The notes: generated by a model not told the origin, from the letters alone. A DNA stretch of 64,000 nt from Brevundimonas albigilva (GCF_023503965.1 NZ_CP097298.1:2807001-2871000), one strand, 5' to 3'. Shown: positions 9,383 to 19,349, counted from the stretch's first letter. Made by a program: numbers and translations.

Positions 9383-10275
9383 TCAGTCGTCGCGCGCCAA
9401 GGGGTGGTTCTGGCGGACGACCTGGGTCAGCCGGTCGGTGGCGACGTGGGTGTAGATCTGGGTGGTGGCGATGTCGGCGTGGCCCAGCAGGGTCTGGACC
9501 ACGCGAAGGTCGGCGCCGCCTTCCAGCAGATGGGTCGCGAACGCGTGGCGCAGGACGTGGGGGCTGACCCGGGCGGGATCCAGGCCGGCGGCCAGGGCGG
9601 CCTCGTCCAGCAGCTGGGCGAAGCGGCGGGGGGTCAGGCGGCCGGTTCGGCCCGAGGACGGAAACAGCCAGGGGCTGTCGGGCGTCTCGGGCTTACGTTT
9701 CTCGTCGCGGGCGGCCAGCCAGGCCTTGACCGCCTCGCGCGCCGCGCCGTTGAGGGGGGCCAGGCGTTCCTTGCCGCCCTTGCCGCGCACGATCAGATAG
9801 GCCGGATCGCGCCGCACGGCCTCGACTCGCAGCGCCAGCAGCTCCGACACGCGCAGGCCCGAAGCGTAGGCCAGCTCCACCAGGGCGACCAGGCGCAGGC
9901 CGGCGGCCGCGTCCTTGCGCGCGGCGGCCTGCAGCAGCCGGTCGATCTCGTCGCGCGACAGCACCTTGGGCAGGGCGCGCCCCTGCCTGGGCGCGTCCAG
10001 GCGACGCGACGGGTCGTCGCCGCGCCAGCCCTCGGCCAGGGCGAAGCGATAGAACTGACGCACCGCTGAACGGCGACGCGCGGCGGTGGCGGCCGAGAGG
10101 CCCCGCCGCGACAGGTCGGCGAACCAGGTTTCCAGCCCCTCCGCATCGGCCTGCATCAGGCCGCCGGTCGCCGTCTCCGCGTCGCCAGGTCGCGGGCGTA
10201 GGCGGCCAGGGTGTGGGGCGAGGCGTCGCGCTCCACCGCCATCATCTCCAGAAAGGCCTCGATCTGGGGCGTCAT
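9383..10275 (-). CDS. xerD: tyrosine recombinase XerD, frame broken near 10183
   Basis: The chromosome-dimer resolving recombinase that acts with XerC at dif during division. The core-binding N-terminal domain begins MTPQIEAFLEMMAVERDASP at 10275 (minus). The catalytic domain has the first Arg (SGLRVSELL), Lys (RGKGGKERLAPL), the HVLRHAFATHLLEGG box (H-x-x-R), LGHADIATTQIYTHV with the His and the Tyr nucleophile. One base is missing at about 10180-10186; adding it turns DLATRRRR into DLADAETATGGLMQADAEGL and gives about 297 residues, the normal XerD length. It is divergent from aroK across 106 bases. Confidence 0.9.
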
Positions 10276-10381
10276 CGGACGATCCGGCGCCGCGGCGTAT
10301 GGCGCGGGGCGGCGCATCGTGTAGAGGGTTGGTCGATCATGTCCGCCCGCCTCGCCGCCTTCTTGCCACGTCTGTTCGCCG

Positions 10382-10956
10382 GTGCGCCCGGATGAGACGA
10401 CGCGCGATCCGCCGCCGCGACGCACCATAGCGCTGGTCGGGCTGATGGGGGTGGGCAAATCCTCGGTCGGGCGCCGGCTGGCCAACCGGCTGAAGCTGCC
10501 CTTCGCCGACGGCGACGTGGAGATCGAGGCGGCGGCCGGCATGACCATCGCCGAAATCTTCGCCAGCATGGGCGAGGGCGATTTCGCGCCGGAGAGGCCC
10601 GGGTGATGCGCCGCCTTCTGGAGGGGCCGCCGATCGTGCTGGCCACGGGCGGCGGGGCGATGATGAACGCCGAGACCCGGGCGCTGTTGCGCGAACGGGC
10701 GGACACGGTGTGGCTGCGGGCCGACCTGGGCGTCATCGCGGAACGGGTGGCCCGTCGCGACACGCGACCCCTGCTGCGGGGGCGCGATCCGCGGGAGGTG
10801 CTGACAGGCCTGGCCGAGACGCGTTACCCCCTCTACGCCGAGGCGGACCTGACGGTGGACGTGGGCGAGGGGTCTCACGGCCAGGCGGTGGACGCCATCC
10901 ATCGCGAACTGCGCCGGCATTGGCGGCGCAAGCGATGCGCGGAGACGAAGACATGA
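10382..10956 (+). CDS. aroK: shikimate kinase, frame broken near 10585
   Basis: Phosphorylates shikimate at the 3-hydroxyl with ATP, step five of the chorismate pathway. The P-loop [17 protein letters not shown], the DGDVEIE substrate-binding motif and, after the break, LATGGGAMM (P-loop partner that holds shikimate) and RPLLRG lid Arg are seen. A base is missing at about 10584: adding one C changes [12 protein letters not shown] into the family-typical [16 protein letters not shown]. Repaired length is 191 residues. GTG 10382 is used as start. The stop overlaps the aroB ATG by four bases, the usual aroKB order. Confidence 0.9.
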
Positions 10957-12059
10957 CGACCCTTACCGTGGGCGGCCAGGGGTTCCGGCCCTATGACGTG
11001 GTGGTGGGACGCGGCCTGTTGGCGCGCGCGGGCGAACGCATCGCGCCGCTGGCCAAGGGACGGACCGTGATCGTCAGCGACGAGACGGTGGCGGCGATCC
11101 ACGGCCAGGCCCTGTCGGCGTCGCTGGAGGCGGCCGGGGTGCGGACCCAGACGATCACCGTGCCGGCGGGCGAGGCGTCCAAGTCCTTTGCTCAGCTGGA
11201 GCGGGTGCTGGACCGGCTGCTGGAGATCGGGCTGGACCGCAAGGACGTGGTGGTGGCCCTGGGCGGCGGGGTGGTGGGGGACCTGGCCGGTCTGGCGGCG
11301 GCGCTCTACATGCGCGGGATCGACTTCGTGCAGGTCCCGACGACCCTGCTGGCGCAGGTGGATTCCTCCGTCGGGGGCAAGACCGCCATCGACACGCCGA
11401 GGGGCAAGAACCTGGTCGGCGCCTTTCATCAGCCGCGCCTGGTGCTGGCCGACATCGACGTGCTGGCGACCTTGCCCGACAAGCAGCTGCGTTCCGGCTG
11501 GGCCGAGGTGCTGAAGCACGGGTTGATCTGCGACGCGGCCTTCTTCGACTGGCTGGCGGGCGACGGGGCGGGCGGCGCGTGCGGCGATCCGGCCGCGCTG
11601 GAGCGGGCCGTGGTGCGCTCGGTCGAGATCAAGAGCGCCGTCGTCAGCGAGGACGAGAAGGAGGCGGGGCGTCGCGCCCTGCTGAACCTGGGCCACACCT
11701 TCGGCCATGCGGTCGAGGCGGAGCTGGGCTTCGAGAAGGCCGCCCTGGCGCACGGCGAGGCGGTCGCCCTGGGGTGCTGCCTGGCCTTCCGCTATTCGGC
11801 GCGCGAGGGTCTGTGCCCGGAGGCCGACGCCCGGCGGGTCGAGGCCGTGATCGCGGCGGCGGGCCTGCCGACGCGGCTGGACCAGGCGGGGACGTTCGAC
11901 GCGGATCGCCTGCTGGCCCTGATGGCCGGCGACAAGAAGGCCGAGGGGGGCGCGCTGACCCTGATCCTGGCGCGCGGGATCGGCCAGGCCTTCGTGGCCA
12001 AGGGCGTCGATGCGAGCAGCGTCAGGGCCTTCCTGATCGAGGAAGGTGCGGCGGGTTAA
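10953..12059 (+). CDS. aroB: 3-dehydroquinate synthase
   Basis: Converts DAHP to 3-dehydroquinate, the second step of aromatic amino acid synthesis, using NAD+ and a divalent metal. At 368 residues it has normal length. The NAD-binding [20 protein letters not shown], the substrate loop [18 protein letters not shown], and metal ligands in WAEVLKHG (Glu) and [12 protein letters not shown] (His) with HGEAVALG (His) are all intact. It starts inside the aroK stop (ATGA) and ends four bases into the convergent lipoprotein gene. Confidence 0.96.
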   Translation: MTTLTVGGQGFRPYDVVVGRGLLARAGERIAPLAKGRTVIVSDETVAAIHGQALSASLEAAGVRTQTITVPAGEASKSFAQLERVLDRLLEIGLDRKDVVVALGGGVVGDLAGLAAALYMRGIDFVQVPTTLLAQVDSSVGGKTAIDTPRGKNLVGAFHQPRLVLADIDVLATLPDKQLRSGWAEVLKHGLICDAAFFDWLAGDGAGGACGDPAALERAVVRSVEIKSAVVSEDEKEAGRRALLNLGHTFGHAVEAELGFEKAALAHGEAVALGCCLAFRYSAREGLCPEADARRVEAVIAAAGLPTRLDQAGTFDADRLLALMAGDKKAEGGALTLILARGIGQAFVAKGVDASSVRAFLIEEGAAG

Positions 12060-12499
12060 TCCACCGCGCGGCAGTCGGTCGACTGGCGGCCTTCGACGGA
12101 CCAGGTGGCCATGACGCCCTTGCCGCGTAGTTCGACGCCCGAGGCGCGGTACCAGATGCCGTCGGCGGCGCGCTGCTGGTAAAGGTCGACCGCCTCGCCA
12201 GAGGAGTTGCGCACGGTCGCCATCTCGCGCGGATTGTCGAAGTCGACGGTCAGGCGCTCGCCGTTGTCGCACAGATAGACGGCGTGGACGACGTTGTTGA
12301 GGATGCGGTCCTGCAGCTCGGCGCCCGTGCGCTTGCGGGCGGTCTGGGCCTCGATGGCGCGTTCCTTGACCTCGTCGCCCGTGGTGGGCGCGCGCGACGG
12401 GTCAGGGCCGCAGGCGGTCATCACGGTCAGGGCCGCCAGGCCCGCGAACAGGATGGATTGCGGCGGATCCAGCTTTATCAAGGCAGTCGTCCCTCCCAC
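12056..12499 (-). CDS. MliC-family lysozyme-inhibitor-like lipoprotein
   Basis: A 147-residue exported lipoprotein. A hydrophobic stretch ([15 protein letters not shown]) ends in a lipobox-like TAC, with the Cys at about residue 30, followed by a short linker and a domain with the MliC/PliC pattern: [14 protein letters not shown], a middle [13 protein letters not shown] and a final Cys, the two Cys probably disulphide bonded. This family blocks C-type lysozyme at the envelope. The start is uncertain: the ATG at 12499 gives a somewhat long leader, and other ATGs lie within the hydrophobic region. Confidence 0.72.
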   Translation of the reverse strand: MGGTTALIKLDPPQSILFAGLAALTVMTACGPDPSRAPTTGDEVKERAIEAQTARKRTGAELQDRILNNVVHAVYLCDNGERLTVDFDNPREMATVRNSSGEAVDLYQQRAADGIWYRASGVELRGKGVMATWSVEGRQSTDCRAVD

Positions 12500-12520
12500 G
12501 GCGCCGCTTGGCGCGGCGTC

Positions 12521-13003
12521 CTAACGTGCGCCCGACGCGGCCGTTCCCCGCCGCGAACGGAAGAAGGAGCGGAGCAAGGCGGACGCCTCCTGCGCCAGAG
12601 GACCCGAGTCGGTCGCCGGGCGCCAGTGGCAGGTCGGCTGCTCGAACAGGCGCGGACCGTGGATCACGGCGCCGCCCTTGGGATCGTCGGCGGCCCAGAC
12701 GACCCGGCCGATGCGGGCGTGGCTGATGGCCCCGGCGCACATGGCGCAGGGCTCCAGCGTGACATAGAGGGTCAGGCCGGTCAGGCGGTAGTTCCCCAGC
12801 GCCGTCGCGGCGCGGCGCAGGGCCACGATCTCGGCGTGGGCGGTCGGGTCGTGGGCGCCGATGGGGCCGTTGGCGCCGCTGGCGATCACCTCTCCCGTGG
12901 CCGGATCGACCAGAATTGCGCCCACCGGGACCTCTCCCGCGTCCGCCGCCGCTTGCGCTTGGTCCAGCGCCATGCGCATGAACCGCTCATCATGGTCCGC
13001 CAT
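12521..13003 (-). CDS. tadA: tRNA-specific adenosine-34 deaminase
   Basis: Deaminates A34 to inosine in the tRNA-Arg(ACG) wobble position; essential in most bacteria. The zinc-binding motifs of cytidine/deoxycytidylate deaminases are intact: HAE (His56, catalytic Glu58) and PCAMC (Cys86, Cys89). Length 160 residues is normal. The ATG at 13003 lies eleven bases inside the divergent pseudouridine synthase gene, whose start is at 12992, so the two start codons overlap in opposite directions. Confidence 0.93.
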   Translation of the reverse strand: MADHDERFMRMALDQAQAAADAGEVPVGAILVDPATGEVIASGANGPIGAHDPTAHAEIVALRRAATALGNYRLTGLTLYVTLEPCAMCAGAISHARIGRVVWAADDPKGGAVIHGPRLFEQPTCHWRPATDSGPLAQEASALLRSFFRSRRGTAASGAR

Positions 13004-14467
13004 ACAGACGACAACGACAAGAAGCCCCGCGCCCGTCAAGACGAACGGTCGCCCCGGCCCTTCAAATCCTCCGGTCCCCGCAAGAGCGGCGACGGGAAGG
13101 CCCCCTTCGGCGACAGGCCGAGAAAGCCGTTTGGCGACAAGCCCACGGGCGATCGTCCGCGCGCCGCCAAGGACGGCAAGCCGCCCCCAAGTCCGGCAAG
13201 GCCGACGCCGCCCCGGTCCGCAGCGAGCGAGATCGCCAAGGCCATGGCCCGCGCCGGCATCGCCTCGCGCCGCGAGGTCGAGCGGCTGATCGGCCTGGGC
13301 AAGGTGGCGGTGAACGGCCGCATCCTGGACACGCCCGCCACCCTGGTGACGCGCGACGACGTGATCACCGTGGACGGCAAGCCGATCGGCGCGGCCCAGG
13401 CGACGCGCGTCTGGCGCTATCACAAGCCGGCGGGCCTGCTGACCAGCCACAACGACCCGGCCGGGCGGCCGACGGTGTTCGACGCCCTGCCGGCGGGCCT
13501 GCCGCGGGTGATCTCGGTCGGCCGGCTGGACCTGAACACTGAAGGGCTGCTGCTGCTGACCAACGACGGCGAGCTGAGCCGGGCGCTGGAGCTGCCGTCG
13601 ACGGCCCTGGTCCGCCAGTACCGGGCCCGGGCGCGCGGCAAGATCACCCAGGCCGACCTGGACAAGCTGAAGGACGGGGTGGTCGTGGACGGCGTGTCCT
13701 ACGGCCCCATCGAGGCGACGCTGGACAAGGCCAAGGAGTCGAAATCCGACGATGGCAAGGCGCCGGCCAACCTGTGGGTCTCGGTCTCGATCACCGAGGG
13801 CAAGAACCGCGAGGTCAGGAAGGTGCTGGAGTCGATCGGCCTGACGGTCAATCGCCTGATCCGCCTCGCCTATGGTCCGTTCCGGCTGGACGTCCTGCCG
13901 GTCGGGTCGGTCGAGGAGGTGGGGCCCCGCGTGATCCGCGAGCTGCTGGGCGAGCACATCCGGCCCGAGAACCTGCCGACCGGCAATACGGTCGAGACGC
14001 CCGCGCCGATCCCCGGAAGGCGCATCTCGACGCCCATCGTCAAGGGCCGCTCGGGTTCGGCCATGTCCGACCCGTCGAGGAAGCCCAGCCGCGTCCGCGC
14101 CGCCGAGAGCGCTCAGGCCGAGGCGGTCGAGCGTCGTGAGCGGGCGCCGAAGAAGGACGGCTGGGCCAAGGCCAAGCCCAAGTTCGAGCACGCCAAGACC
14201 TTCAAGCCGCGCGAACGCACCGCCCCCGAGGGCGAGCGCCCGGCGCGGACGGATGGCGACCGGCCCAAGCGCCCCTTCAAGCCCCGCGACGACCAGTTCA
14301 TCGACGACCGGCGCAAGCCCGCGGGCCGCTCTGGCGCCAAGCCGGGTCCGCGCGCGGGCGCCAAGCCCGGCGGGCGCGACTTCAAGCCCCGCACGGGCGG
14401 CAAGCCCGCCGGCCCGTCGGGAACCAGCGGACGCAGCCCCGGCGGCAAGCCGCGGGGTCCGCGCTGA
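12992..14467 (+). CDS. RluB-type rRNA pseudouridine synthase with long basic tails
   Basis: Isomerises a uridine in 23S rRNA helix 89-type targets (RluB/RsuA family). An S4 RNA-binding domain (about residues 80-130, AMARAGIASRREVERLIGLG) precedes the catalytic domain with VGRLDLNTEGLLLLTNDG, whose Asp is the nucleophile, and ITEGKNREVRK. The N-terminal 75 residues and the C-terminal 150 are Lys/Arg/Pro/Gly-rich and low in complexity, probably disordered and RNA-binding. At 491 residues it is about twice the E. coli protein. The start at 12992 overlaps the divergent tadA start and has no clear ribosome site; the true start may lie somewhat downstream. Confidence 0.88.
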   Translation: MVRHTDDNDKKPRARQDERSPRPFKSSGPRKSGDGKAPFGDRPRKPFGDKPTGDRPRAAKDGKPPPSPARPTPPRSAASEIAKAMARAGIASRREVERLIGLGKVAVNGRILDTPATLVTRDDVITVDGKPIGAAQATRVWRYHKPAGLLTSHNDPAGRPTVFDALPAGLPRVISVGRLDLNTEGLLLLTNDGELSRALELPSTALVRQYRARARGKITQADLDKLKDGVVVDGVSYGPIEATLDKAKESKSDDGKAPANLWVSVSITEGKNREVRKVLESIGLTVNRLIRLAYGPFRLDVLPVGSVEEVGPRVIRELLGEHIRPENLPTGNTVETPAPIPGRRISTPIVKGRSGSAMSDPSRKPSRVRAAESAQAEAVERRERAPKKDGWAKAKPKFEHAKTFKPRERTAPEGERPARTDGDRPKRPFKPRDDQFIDDRRKPAGRSGAKPGPRAGAKPGGRDFKPRTGGKPAGPSGTSGRSPGGKPRGPR

Positions 14468-14492
14468 TCGCCCTTAGCGGAGGAGCGAGACC

Positions 14493-14902
14493 ATGACCGT
14501 CCAGACCGGCCGATGCCTGTGTGGCGCAGTGACCTTCAGCGCCACGCCCAAGGGCGGGATGCACGCCTGCCATTGCGGCACGTGCCGACGCTTGTCGGGC
14601 GGGATCCTGTTCAGCGTGGATTGCGGCGACAGCGTCCAGGTGCGGGGAGATGTGGCGACCTACACCTCGTCCGAATGGGGACGCGCCAGTTCTGCCCGGC
14701 GTGCGGGACCGGCCTGTTCTGGCGCGCCAACGATGGGGGAATCACCATGGTCTCGGCCCAGGCGTTCGATAACGCGTCCAGCTTTGTGCTGGAGGACGAG
14801 TTCTGCATCGAGAGCAAGCCCGAGACCTACGCCCTAGCGGGGGATCGGCCGCGCCTGACCACGGCCGAACTTTACGCCCAGTTCGCCCCACCCGAGGCCT
14901 GA
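14493..14902 (+). CDS. GFA family zinc protein, frame broken in G4 run
   Basis: A 136-residue protein of the glutathione-dependent formaldehyde-activating (GFA/CENP-V) fold, with zinc-binding pairs CLCG, CHCGTC and, after the break, FCPACGTGLFWR. Most members are not formaldehyde enzymes and the substrate is unknown. One G is missing from the run at 14676-14679 (TGGGGACG): adding it restores SSEWGTRQFCPACG. An AGGAG lies about ten bases before the ATG. It sits between the pseudouridine synthase and rsmD on the same strand. Confidence 0.82.
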
Positions 14903-14907
14903 AAGCT

Positions 14908-15471
14908 GTGCGGATCGTCGCCGGCAGCCTGAAGGGCCGGGCCATCGTGGCGCCGGAAGGGCGGGGCACGCGCCCGACCAGCGACCGCGCGCGCCAGGCC
15001 GTGTTCAACGTGCTGGAGCACGCCGCCTGGGCCGAGCCGTTGCACGAGGCGCGGGTCATCGACTTGTATGCGGGCTCGGGCGCCCTGGGCTTCGAGGCGA
15101 TCAGCCGGGGGGCGGCCTTCTGCCTGTTCGTCGAGATCGACGACGACGCGCGCGGCGCCATCCGCGAGAACGCCGACACCTACGGCCTGATGGGGCGCAC
15201 GCGGGTGCATCGGCGCAGCGCGACCGATCTGGGCGTGCGGCCGGGTCCCGTCGCCGAAGCGTTCGACATCGCCTTTCTGGACCCGCCGTACGGCAAGGGG
15301 CTGGGGGAACAGACGCTGGCGCGGCTGAAGGAGGGCGGCTGGCTGAAGCCGGGGGCCCTGGTGGTGTTCGAGCGCGGGTCCGACGAGCCCGAGATCGACA
15401 CGCCGGGCTATGACCGGCTGGACGCGCGCGACTATGGCGCGGCGCGGGTGCTGTTCCTGCGGGCCGAATGA
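14908..15471 (+). CDS. rsmD: 16S rRNA (guanine966-N2)-methyltransferase
   Basis: Methylates N2 of G966 in 16S rRNA using S-adenosylmethionine. The N-terminal MRIVAGSLKGRAI, GTRPTSDRARQAVFNVL, SAM motif VIDLYAGSGALGFEAISRGA and the catalytic DPPY (FLDPPYGKGL) are all present. Normal length of 187 residues. The start is GTG at 14908, five bases after the preceding stop, so it is likely read with the GFA gene. Confidence 0.94.
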   Translation: MRIVAGSLKGRAIVAPEGRGTRPTSDRARQAVFNVLEHAAWAEPLHEARVIDLYAGSGALGFEAISRGAAFCLFVEIDDDARGAIRENADTYGLMGRTRVHRRSATDLGVRPGPVAEAFDIAFLDPPYGKGLGEQTLARLKEGGWLKPGALVVFERGSDEPEIDTPGYDRLDARDYGAARVLFLRAE

Positions 15472-15492
15472 GGCGCCGCGTCTGAACAAGGC

Positions 15493-16076
15493 TCAGGCGC
15501 GGCCGTCCCGCAGCGCCTCCAGCGCCGCGCGGTGCGCCGCCATGCGCTGTCGGCAGCGTCGCGCATGGCGCAGGTAGAAGCCGATGCAGGCCGCCAGGAA
15601 CAGGCCGGCGCCCGCCAGAATCGGGCCGCGCATCTCCGCGACCGGTTCGGCGACCCACAGCATGACGATCAGGAAGACCATGCCCGCCAGGCTGATCGCC
15701 ACCCCGGCCAGGGCCCAGCGGTAGCCCGTGCGGGCCTGGCCCAGGGCCGAGCGCAGCACGGCCTCGGGCGTGTCGGTCAGAAGGCCCGGATCGCCGCGCC
15801 GCGACCACAAGGTCATCACCAGGGCGAAGACGGCGAAGCCCAGGGCGGCCAGGACGACCGGCAGGTCGACGCCGCGCCACAGCGCCCAGCCCATGACGCC
15901 GACGACGGCCAGGCCGCCGACGATCTCGGAGATGAAGTTCAACCGGGCCAGCCGGTCGCGACGGCGCAGCGACCGGATCAGGGCGGCGTCCAGCGGCGGG
16001 CCGTCGTCGGGCGCGGCGCTCCACGCCCGGGTCAGGTCGGTCCAGTCGTCGGCGTGGTCTTCGGGGGCGTGCTCAT
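15493..16076 (-). CDS. membrane partner of the sigma factor (possible anti-sigma), frame broken
   Basis: A protein of about 194 residues with a soluble acidic N-terminus (MSTPPEDHADDWTDLTRAWS after repair), then four hydrophobic segments. It starts in the last codon of the sigma factor gene (ATGA overlap), which is the usual place for an anti-sigma factor, but no ZAS or ASD motif can be recognised, so that role is inferred from position only. A base is missing in the G5 run at 16063-16067 (C5 on the coding strand), which splits the first 14 residues from the rest; one added base joins them. Confidence 0.6.
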
Positions 16077-16574
16077 GACCGAGCCTCCGGGTTCATGGCC
16101 TTGCGCAGGGCGGCCTTGGCGCGGGTCAGGCGGATAGAGACGACGTTGGCGTTCAGGCCCAGCATCTCGGCGATCTCGGCCGGGGAAGCCTTCCAGGGTC
16201 AACAGGGCGGGCTGGCGCAGCGGCAGGGGCAGGGCGCGCACGGCGTCGGCCAGCCGGTCGTGCAGGTCGCGCGCCTCGGCCGCCTCGTGCGGGGTGGGGG
16301 CGTCGCTGGGGGCGGCCTCGTCCAGAGGCTGGCGGCGCGGCTCTGCGGCCTCGCGCGCCACATGGGTGACGGCGCGGTTGTGGGCGACGCGGGCGATGAA
16401 GTGGCGCAGCGGCGCGTCGCCGCGATGTTTCGGCAGGGCGCGCCAGACGGCCAGCAGGATGTCCTGCTCCAGTTCGCGCCGCCGCTCGCGGTCCGCCTCA
16501 TAGGCCGAGGCGATGCGGCGCAGCATGGCGCCGTGTTCGGCCAGCAGGGCTTCGAAGGTCTGGTCGCGTCCCAG
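16073..16574 (-). CDS. ECF-like RNA polymerase sigma factor, frame broken, 5' end unclear
   Basis: A small sigma-70 family factor. Region 2 is read as FEGLLAEHGAMLRRIASAYEAD...DILLAVWRALPKHRGDAPLRHFIARVAHNRAVTHV, and region 4 as LLTLEGF then, in another frame, PAEIAEMLGLNANVVSIRLTRAKAALRKAM. The frame changes at the G4 run 16192-16195; family alignment suggests two bases are missing (or one is extra). No ATG, GTG or TTG lies in frame before region 2; the first in-frame ATG (16526) would cut into it, so a further error near the T5 run at about 16592 is possible and the given start is approximate. The stop overlaps the start of the membrane partner. Confidence 0.75.
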
Positions 16575-16670
16575 CGCGGCGCTCTCCGGAAAAATCGTCG
16601 GTCGGGATGAAAGACTCCGATGTCGGCCGAGACTTTCAGGTCAGGCGTCGAAAAACGAGAGGAGTTCGCC

Positions 16671-16961
16671 ATGACCATCCAGAGCGATGTCGAGGACCAA
16701 CCGAAGGCCGGCGCGCTGGCGCGGGGAAAAGGGTTCCTGAAGGTGCTGGCCGGCCTGTTGCTGGTCGCCGCCATCGGGGCGTGGGCGTCCCTGGGCATCG
16801 GGCTTTATCTGGACGTCCCGCGCGGGACGCGCCTGACCCTGGCCATCGTCGCGGCGGTGGCGACCGAGGCCCTTTTCTGGACCGTGGCGGCCCTGCTGGG
16901 CGTGTCGGTGGTCGAGGCGCGCAAGCGCATCTGGCGCAAGATCACCGGCCGCGCAGGCTGA
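16671..16961 (+). CDS. small two-helix membrane protein
   Basis: A 96-residue protein with two hydrophobic segments (about residues 24-46 and 56-78) and basic ends ([12 protein letters not shown]). It is divergent from the sigma factor and has a good ribosome site (GAGAGGAG) about six bases before the ATG. The family is not recognised. It may be a target of the neighbouring sigma factor, but this is only suggested by position. The last 20 bases overlap the convergent phosphatase gene. Confidence 0.65.
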   Translation: MTIQSDVEDQPKAGALARGKGFLKVLAGLLLVAAIGAWASLGIGLYLDVPRGTRLTLAIVAAVATEALFWTVAALLGVSVVEARKRIWRKITGRAG

Positions 16962-17433
16962 GCGCCAGGGTCCGGGCCGCGGCCGTCACCTCGGCCCAGG
17001 TGACCTCGAAGCCGTCGTCGTCGCCGAAATAGGGGTCGGCCACGGCCTGGCCCTCGCGGCCGGGCACGTGGTCGAGCAGCAGGCTGAGTTCGGCGGCGGC
17101 GTCGACGGGGGCCAGGCGGCGCAGGTTGGCCAGATTGTCGTGGTCCAGGGCGACGATGTGGGTGAAGCGGCGGAAGTCCGCCGGCGTCACCTGCCGCGCC
17201 TTCAGGCCCGAGATGTCGACCCCGTGCCGCCGCGCCGTCGCCTGCGCCCTCGGGTCCGGCGGCTCGCCCGCGTGCCAGTTCCCGGTCCCGGCGGAATCGA
17301 CGATCAGATCGAGCCGGAGGCGCCCGGCGTCCGCACGCAGGGCCCCCTCGGCGAGCGGCGAGCGACAGATGTTGCCGAGGCAGACGAAGAGGATGGAGGG
17401 GGTCGGGGGCCGACGATTGAGCGCGGTCGTCAT
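16942..17433 (-). CDS. low-molecular-weight protein-tyrosine-phosphatase
   Basis: A cytosolic 163-residue phosphatase. The P-loop CLGNICRS (C-x5-R-S; Cys18 nucleophile, Arg24) sits near the N-terminus and the general acid is in [10 protein letters not shown]. The [17 protein letters not shown] stretch is typical of the family. ATG 17433 overlaps the mutL stop by four bases (ATGA), so the two genes are coupled. Without a nearby tyrosine kinase or exopolysaccharide genes its substrate is open. Confidence 0.92.
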   Translation of the reverse strand: MTTALNRRPPTPSILFVCLGNICRSPLAEGALRADAGRLRLDLIVDSAGTGNWHAGEPPDPRAQATARRHGVDISGLKARQVTPADFRRFTHIVALDHDNLANLRRLAPVDAAAELSLLLDHVPGREGQAVADPYFGDDDGFEVTWAEVTAAARTLALSLRGR

Positions 17434-19291
17434 CGCCGCCCGAACAGCTTTTCGAGGTCGTGCAGCTTCAGCTCCACATAGGTGGGACGGCCGTGGTTGC
17501 ATTGGCCGGAGTGGGGGTGGCTTCCATCTGGCGGAGCAGGGCGTTCATCTCGGGGGCGGACAGGACGCGGCCCGAGCGGACGCTGCCGTGGCAGGCCATC
17601 GTGCCGCAGATGGCGGCGAGGCGCTCCTTGAGCGACAGGGCCTGGCCGTGTTCGGACAGGTCGTCGGCGATGTCGCGGATCAGGCCCTGCACGTCCGCGT
17701 CGCCCAGCATGGCCGGGGTCTCGCGCACCAGGACGGCGCCGGCGCCGAAGGGTTCGACCACCAGGCCCATCTCGGCCAGTTCGTCGGCGCGCGAGGCGAC
17801 GCGCTCGGCCTCGGCCGGGTCCAGGTCGACCACCTCGGGCGTTAGCAGGGCCTGGCGGGTCACGGCGCCCTCGGCCATCTGGGCCTTCATCCGCTCATAG
17901 ACCAGGCGCTCGTGGGCGGCGTGCTGATCGACGATGACCAGGCCGTCGCGGGTCTGGGCGACGATGTAGTTGGCGTGGAGTTGGCCCCGCGCGGCGCCCA
18001 GCGGGTAGTCGATGGGGTCGAGGGGCGGGTCGTATGGCGTGACTCGTAAGTCATGACTGGTGACGGGGCCGTCCCACGCCGGCTCCACGCGGGCGCTGCG
18101 TTCGTTGAGGCCGGGCAGGACTTGGGCGGCCGCGGCGGGCTGGGACCAGCCGGTCCAGCCGCTGAAACCCTGGGCCGAGGGGCTGCTGGGGCTGTAGGCC
18201 GGGGCGGTCGACGCGCCGCTGCGGGGTTGGAAACTGGACAGGGCGTCGGCGGCGACGGTGGTGGAGGCGCGGTGGCCGGCCGCGTGCAGCGCGTGCCTCA
18301 GGGCCCCGACGATCAGGCCGCGCACCAGGGCCGGATCGCGGAAGCGGACCTCGGCCTTGGCCGGATGCACGTTGACGTCGACGAAGAGCGGATCGATGTC
18401 CAGGAACAGGGCCGCCGCCGGGTGACGGTCCCGCGCCAGGAAGTCGGCGTAGGCGCCGCGCAGGGCCCCTTGCAGCAGGCGGTCCTTCACCGGGCGGCCG
18501 TTGACGAACAGATACTGGTGCGCGGCGTTGCCCCGACTGTAGGTCGGCAGGCCGGCGTAGCCCGACAGGCGCACGCCGTCGCGTTCCTGGTCGATCAGCA
18601 GGGCGTTGGCCTCGAAGTCGCGGCCCAGCAGGGCGGACAGGCGCTTCAGGCGGCCCTCGTCGCCGGGATGTTCGGCCGGCAGGCGCAGGGTGGTCTTGCC
18701 GTCCAGCGAGAGGGTGAAGGCGACGGCCTCGTGCGCCATGGCCTGGCGCTTGATCTCTTCCGAGATGGCCATGGCCTCGGCCCGTTCGGACTTCATGAAC
18801 TTGAGCCGGGCGGGGGTGGCGTAGAACAGGTCGCGCACCTCGACCCGCGCGCCGTGCGGGCCGGGGAAGGCGGCGGGGGCCAGGGGGCGGTGATCGCCGC
18901 CCTCCACGCGAATGGCCCAGGCGTCGCGTTCGTCGCGGGCGCGGGTGGTGATCGACAGGCGGGCGACCGAGCCGATGGAGGGCAGGGCCTCGCCCCGGAA
19001 GCCCAGGGTGTGGATTCGAAGCAGGTCCACGTCGCCGGCGTCGTCGGCCTCGAGCTTCGACGTGGCGTGGCGCTCGACCGCCAGGGGCAGTTCGTCGCGC
19101 GGAATACCCTTGCCGTCGTCGGCGATCAGGATGCGCGACAGGCCGCCGCCGTCGGCCTGGATCTCGATATGGGCGGCGCCGGCGTCCAGGGCGTTCTCGA
19201 CCAGCTCCTTGATGGCGCTGGCCGGCCGCTCGACCACCTCGCCGGCGGCGATGCGGTTGACGGTCTCGGGCGGGAGGCGACGAATGGGCAT
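17430..19291 (-). CDS. mutL: DNA mismatch repair protein MutL, frame broken near the 3' end
   Basis: The GHKL ATPase that links MutS mismatch recognition to repair. N-terminal ATPase motifs [26 protein letters not shown] and [18 protein letters not shown] and the [11 protein letters not shown] block are all present; the C-terminal dimerisation domain follows a Pro/Ser-rich linker. A base is missing in the G5 run at 17513-17517, after RQMEATP; adding it gives [20 protein letters not shown], the conserved C-terminal motif, and a 620-residue protein that ends in the ATG of the phosphatase gene. Start at 19291 ([18 protein letters not shown]) is well supported. Confidence 0.95.
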
Positions 19292-19349
19292 GAGGCGTCG
19301 AAGATAGGGCGCGCGGGGGATTCGCGCCACGGCGGGACGCGCCGGCGCC

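Noticed and set aside
9383..10275. Tyrosine recombinase as a phage or island integrase
   Set aside because: Length, motifs and the position beside aroKB fit housekeeping XerD; no phage genes are near.
10875..12272. 465-residue minus-strand open frame across aroB
   Set aside because: No domain pattern and Arg/Gln/Gly-rich composition; it is the shadow of aroB.
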